A stretch of 64,000 bases of DNA from Muraenolepis orangiensis (Eukaryota; Chordata; Actinopteri; Gadiformes; Muraenolepididae). Position 1 is the first letter of the stretch. Each line of letters starts with the position of its first letter. The position numbers were made by a program, and so were the translations under genes. Location of the stretch: the NCBI GenBank assembly GCA_027704905.1, contig CM051002.1, positions 12,997,955-13,061,954 on the forward strand, written 5' to 3'. Under the pieces are notes generated by a model. The model saw nothing but the letters and a program-made list of their open reading frames with translations. It had not been told where the DNA came from and searched no databases. This document shows, piece after piece, positions 60,500 through 64,000 of the stretch.

Positions 60500-61778
60500 T
60501 AAAACCTTGTAACGTGACACCTATCCCTATTCCTTCTGTAGGAGCCTAACCTACTTTTCCAAGCTTCCAATCGGCAATCAAGTCTCATAGTTGCAGCGGT
60601 CCTCGTCATGCCATGCATTGTGGTGGAGGGAGCGGTCGTTTGTCTGTGGAGCGCTGCTCTTGTTTACTGTGAAGTCCACACAGGCCCTCCACCCATAGTC
60701 CATAGTCCTTGTCTGAGACTACAGTGACTGGTGAAGGGTTCTATTTCATGAATGACTCGGCGCGGACATGGGGAGGAAAGCACCTGACTGCGGTCTGTTG
60801 TTGTTGTGGTTTGGTTTGTCCACAGCCTGACGGAAGGTGAAGGAAAGCTGAGGGGGATTAGGGGATTTATGTGAAAATAAAGCGTCGCTAAAGTTAAGAT
60901 TGCAGGGAAATTATGTAAAAAAGATTTGATGAGATTTGGGAATTGTTTGGACGAGACGAGGGTCGACGAGATGTTTGTAGAGATGTACATATGTCTTTTC
61001 AAGTACACTACTGCTGTAATTGATATACACAAATGTACTATAAATCATTTTGACAGAAAGGCATAAATACTTGATTTTATGTTTTACACATTGGAGTCTG
61101 GATTGTAGCACATGGTTTTAAGAGTGTGGGCCCGTTGCCACAGCCGGAATTAACCAGGTTGCCAAAAAGGCCACTTAAATAGCTAATAAACTATTTACTA
61201 GTTCATTCACGCTATTCCATTTACTGCTCCATGCAGTTTTGATGGTATATTTTTTTTGAGGTATAAATAAAGACTCTTTCATCATCATGGTCCAGTTAAG
61301 TTTGATAAATGCGTTCCTGTCTTGATGCTGACACACAAACTACCTCCAGAGGATAAAATGTGTTCCAAGCTCTTCATCAAATGCCTGACCAAGCACTAAG
61401 TGGAATAACAATTGTGTTAGCGACTGTCTAAAGCATTTAATAAAAAAACAACCACACATCCAACCAGCCTTCTCAAGTCATTTCATGCCATGTATTGTAT
61501 CATAAATGCGTTCTTTCATCTCTGTTTGTGACACAGGGAGGATCGCGAGGATCACCATTCCAAAAAACATCAATCCCTCCCCAGATAACCCCTTCCCAAT
61601 TCGTCCCCCCTCCAATCAATTTCTACACTACACTCCATTTCTCTTTCTCTCTTTCTTTTCTGTCCATTCCTCTGTGTCTCTCTCTCTCTCTGTCTTTCAC
61701 TCTTTTACTCGTCCATCTCTCTTCACCCCCATTCTCTCCCCCCCCCCCCTGCCTTCCCTCCCTGACCCACCCCCACAG
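60500..61778. other. Upstream of slc6a17 coding exon, no gene seen
   Basis: Unique sequence that becomes strongly pyrimidine-rich from 61560 to the cccccacag acceptor at 61778. Confidence 0.5.
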
Positions 61779-61793
61779 CCTCAGAGTTCACTC

Positions 61794-62073
61794 ATGCTGA
61801 AGAACAGCGGGGCCTCGCTGCGCGTGCCGGGCCATGAGCCAGTCACAGAGTCCGTGGCGGACCTGCTGGCCCACGAGCAGCCGCATGACTACAAGAGCAG
61901 CTCCCTGAGCGTGGGGCCCGCCGGCCGGAAGCAGCCGCAGATCGAGCTGCCGGAGAACGACGGGCGGCCGGCGTGGAACAGCAAGCTGCAGTACATCCTG
62001 GCCCAGGTGGGCTTCTCCGTGGGCCTGGGCAACGTGTGGCGCTTCCCCTACCTCTGCCAGAAGAACGGAGGAG
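61794..62073 (+). CDS. slc6a17: SLC6A17 (NTT4) first coding exon, gene continues off right edge
   Basis: SLC6A17 is a Na+-dependent neutral amino acid transporter of synaptic vesicles in neurons (SLC6 family). The exon runs from an ATG 15 nt after a cccccacag acceptor to donor GGAG|gtgagc and gives 93 codons plus one base. It encodes a cytosolic N-terminus with VTESVADLLAHEQPHDYKSS, then RPAWNSKLQYILAQVGFSVG and LGNVWRFPYLCQKNGGG. The latter is TM1 with the unwound Na+/substrate-binding segment shared by LeuT-fold transporters. ESVADLLA and AWNSKLQYILAQ match SLC6A17 more closely than other SLC6 members I recall. SLC6A15 is the main alternative. The next exon (AYLVPY...) was not found before 64000. 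Confidence 0.92.
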
Positions 62074-62149
62074 GTGAGCCGCTCGGAGACGATAAGGAGA
62101 GCCAAATTTGGTTTTCAAAAAATGGGTTTGAAATGTTTGCTTGTATATA

Positions 62150-62385
62150 CGGTGTATGTCTATTGTGGCCCCCCGTTGCACTCCTCACCATCCCTGGAAG
62201 GAGGGATCCCCCATTCTGTGTTCCTTTGCAATATTTCTTCCTTGATCATTAGTGCGGTTATTTCTTGCCCTTCTAGGGGCTAGGGGTTAGGGGGTGTCAT
62301 ACATACATGGCCTGTGAATCCCTAAGAGACTGTAACTGTGGTTAAGGGCTATACAAACACAATTGACTTGACCTGATCCCACCCC
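62150..62385 (+). mobile_element. SINE fragment just inside slc6a17 intron
   Basis: The common fish SINE tail is seen: ttgcccttctaggggctagg, then gtgtcatacatacatggcc, gtggttaagggctatacaaa and cacaattgacttgacctga. The upstream limit is uncertain. Confidence 0.65.
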
Positions 62386-62478
62386 CAGTCAATGACAAAG
62401 AACAGATCAATTATAGACATTTAGAAATAAAGTCTTGAGACTCCGGGATACTTTCCTTACAGATTCTTACAGTTGTGG

Positions 62479-62550
62479 GGGGACAGCCTTGGGGACAGCC
62501 TTGGGGACAGCCTCGGGGACAGCCTTGAGGACAGCCTTGGGGACAGCCTT
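62479..62550 (+). repeat. 12-bp minisatellite, six copies
   Basis: ggggacagcctt repeated six times with two single-base variants. Confidence 0.96.
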
Positions 62551-62582
62551 GCCACACACATCCTTGCCACCCATACAGATTA

Positions 62583-62700
62583 GGACAGTGCAGTGCTAAG
62601 GCGGTCGACTCCCAGCCATAAGGTACCGACTTGGACCCCCAATCGTCACATAACCTACCGGTCACAGACCTCGACCTCGCCGTGCCCACCCACCTTAATA
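62583..62700 (+). mobile_element. tRNA-derived SINE fragment
   Basis: gtgctaaggcggtcgactcc and ccagcc...ggtaccgacttggaccccc resemble the tRNA-like head of the SINE at 13753, more degraded. Confidence 0.6.
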
Positions 62701-62987
62701 GCATGCACAGTAACTCAGTTGCACAGTAACTCAGTGCAGGTGGCTTTGGAAAATGCATCGACGATAAAAAAATAAATAGGAAGTCTGGTTGGCGAGCAGC
62801 TGCTCTCGCCTACTGATGACCTGAGCATCACCTCAACAGTACCGCGGATCTGAGATACATGGCAGCTCCTAATCTCCATCAGACCAGGTGGCCGTGGGCT
62901 GAAAGGCCGGGCCTGAACAAAAACGAAGAGCCTTGTGCTAAATATAGCAGTGCTATCGATTACTACTGCCAGTATGCAGTGCCCCAC

Positions 62988-62990
62988 ACA

Positions 62991-63035
<45 letters not shown>
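62988..63035 (+). repeat. (CA)n microsatellite
   Basis: About 23 CA units with one tac interruption. Confidence 0.96.
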
Positions 63036-63039
<4 letters not shown>

Positions 63040-63550
63040 AATTGATACCCTGGTCAACAGGAGAAAAAGACAACATTAAAAATTAACGAGTGAGGCTTGT
63101 GTAATTATCACGTGTGTCTGGTATACCTGTAACCAGAGAGTCAGATCGTTGTAAGCCGACTGTGTGTGCTCTCATCGGAGGTAGAAGGAGTCACCGTTCG
63201 GATAGGGGGGGGGTTGTACCTTCACCCGCCACCTCTTTGGGACGTATTGTGTGCCAGCAGGAGACGTTGAGAATGCGTCCGTGAAGAAGTACTGCCATAT
63301 GTTACCCGCTAATTTGGGCTCCTGACAGCCAACTACGAGGCCGGTTGTACAGAACGGGGATGGTCCGGATCGTAATCACTCTTCCGCAAGGCGCCTTCTC
63401 CTTTATCTACTGCCCGTTCTGTCCGTTCCTTTCACTTCCTCTCTTTTAGCACCTTCTATCACTCCATAATTATGCCTCAGTGTAGGAGAGCCTCTATACA
63501 GGATGGATTGGATTTGGTTGAAGAGGCACAGGAAACATCACCCCCTCACA
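63040..63550. other. slc6a17 intron, no exon seen
   Basis: Unique sequence. No SLC6 TM2 coding sequence or other domain recognised. Confidence 0.5.
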
Positions 63551-63557
63551 CTCTATC

Positions 63558-63820
<263 letters not shown>

Positions 63821-64000
63821 CTCTCTACTCTCCCAGTGGCATGTAGGCCTACCCACTGTGCCAATCGTGTGACACTGGATGTAATTCCTTCTTTGGATGC
63901 TTTAATGTTATTGCATGCATGCCTGCCATAAGCTTTTGCTTCCTGGATGATGAGTCACCCGTGGTCCATCAAACACACTGGAATCTCCTGTTAAGCCTTT
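63821..64000. other. slc6a17 intron, right edge
   Basis: Unique sequence. Nothing recognised. Confidence 0.4.

Noticed and set aside
62074..62283. slc6a17 second exon in the frame after the donor
   Set aside because: The donor at 62073 is strong and the following sequence is intron plus SINE. It lacks the TM2 sequence expected next.

Overview
This is a 64 kb piece of a vertebrate genome, almost certainly from a ray-finned (teleost) fish. Genes are split by introns with GT-AG (and one GC-AG) splice sites. The protein sequences match vertebrate AMPD2, GPR61, AMIGO1, RBM15 and SLC6A17, and the dispersed repeats include 5S-derived and tRNA-derived SINEs, a LINE 3' end and hAT DNA transposons of types common in fish. 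The density of long (CA)n and (GA)n microsatellites is extreme. Codfish-like genomes are known for this, but naming the order is only a guess.

Layout: (1) 87-20547, minus strand: ampd2, AMP deaminase, 16 coding exons reconstructed. The last coding exon(s) lie off the left edge. (2) 25021-26502, minus: gpr61, an intronless orphan GPCR. (3) 35845-37404, plus: amigo1, an intronless LRR/Ig adhesion protein with an upstream 5'UTR exon. (4) 40255-41567: an internally deleted hAT transposon with a perfect 8-bp target-site duplication. (5) 42882-45242, minus: a decayed pepsin-family aspartic protease gene lacking one of its two catalytic aspartate motifs. (6) 50994-53534, minus: rbm15, a single coding exon with three RRMs and a SPOC domain. 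(7) 61794-62073, plus: first coding exon of slc6a17. The rest of that gene is off the right edge.

All five intact genes have human orthologues in 1p13.3. The ampd2-gpr61-amigo1 order and orientation is as in human, but gnai3 and gnat2, which separate AMPD2 and GPR61 there, are not seen. The human chymosin pseudogene CYMP lies in the same chromosomal neighbourhood, so the protease relic here may be a syntenic relative. The genes do not form a pathway. They are an ancient linkage block: purine metabolism, two neuronal membrane proteins, an m6A/splicing regulator and a synaptic-vesicle amino acid transporter.

The gaps are filled by microsatellites, minisatellites, SINEs, MITE-like foldbacks and LINE fragments. 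Several repeats sit directly on ampd2 splice signals, and one hexamer array lies inside the ampd2 coding sequence. I did not find a wholly new biological system. The most unusual items are the protease relic, the splice-site microsatellites, the GC-AG intron and a candidate conserved element in the gpr61-amigo1 intergenic region.
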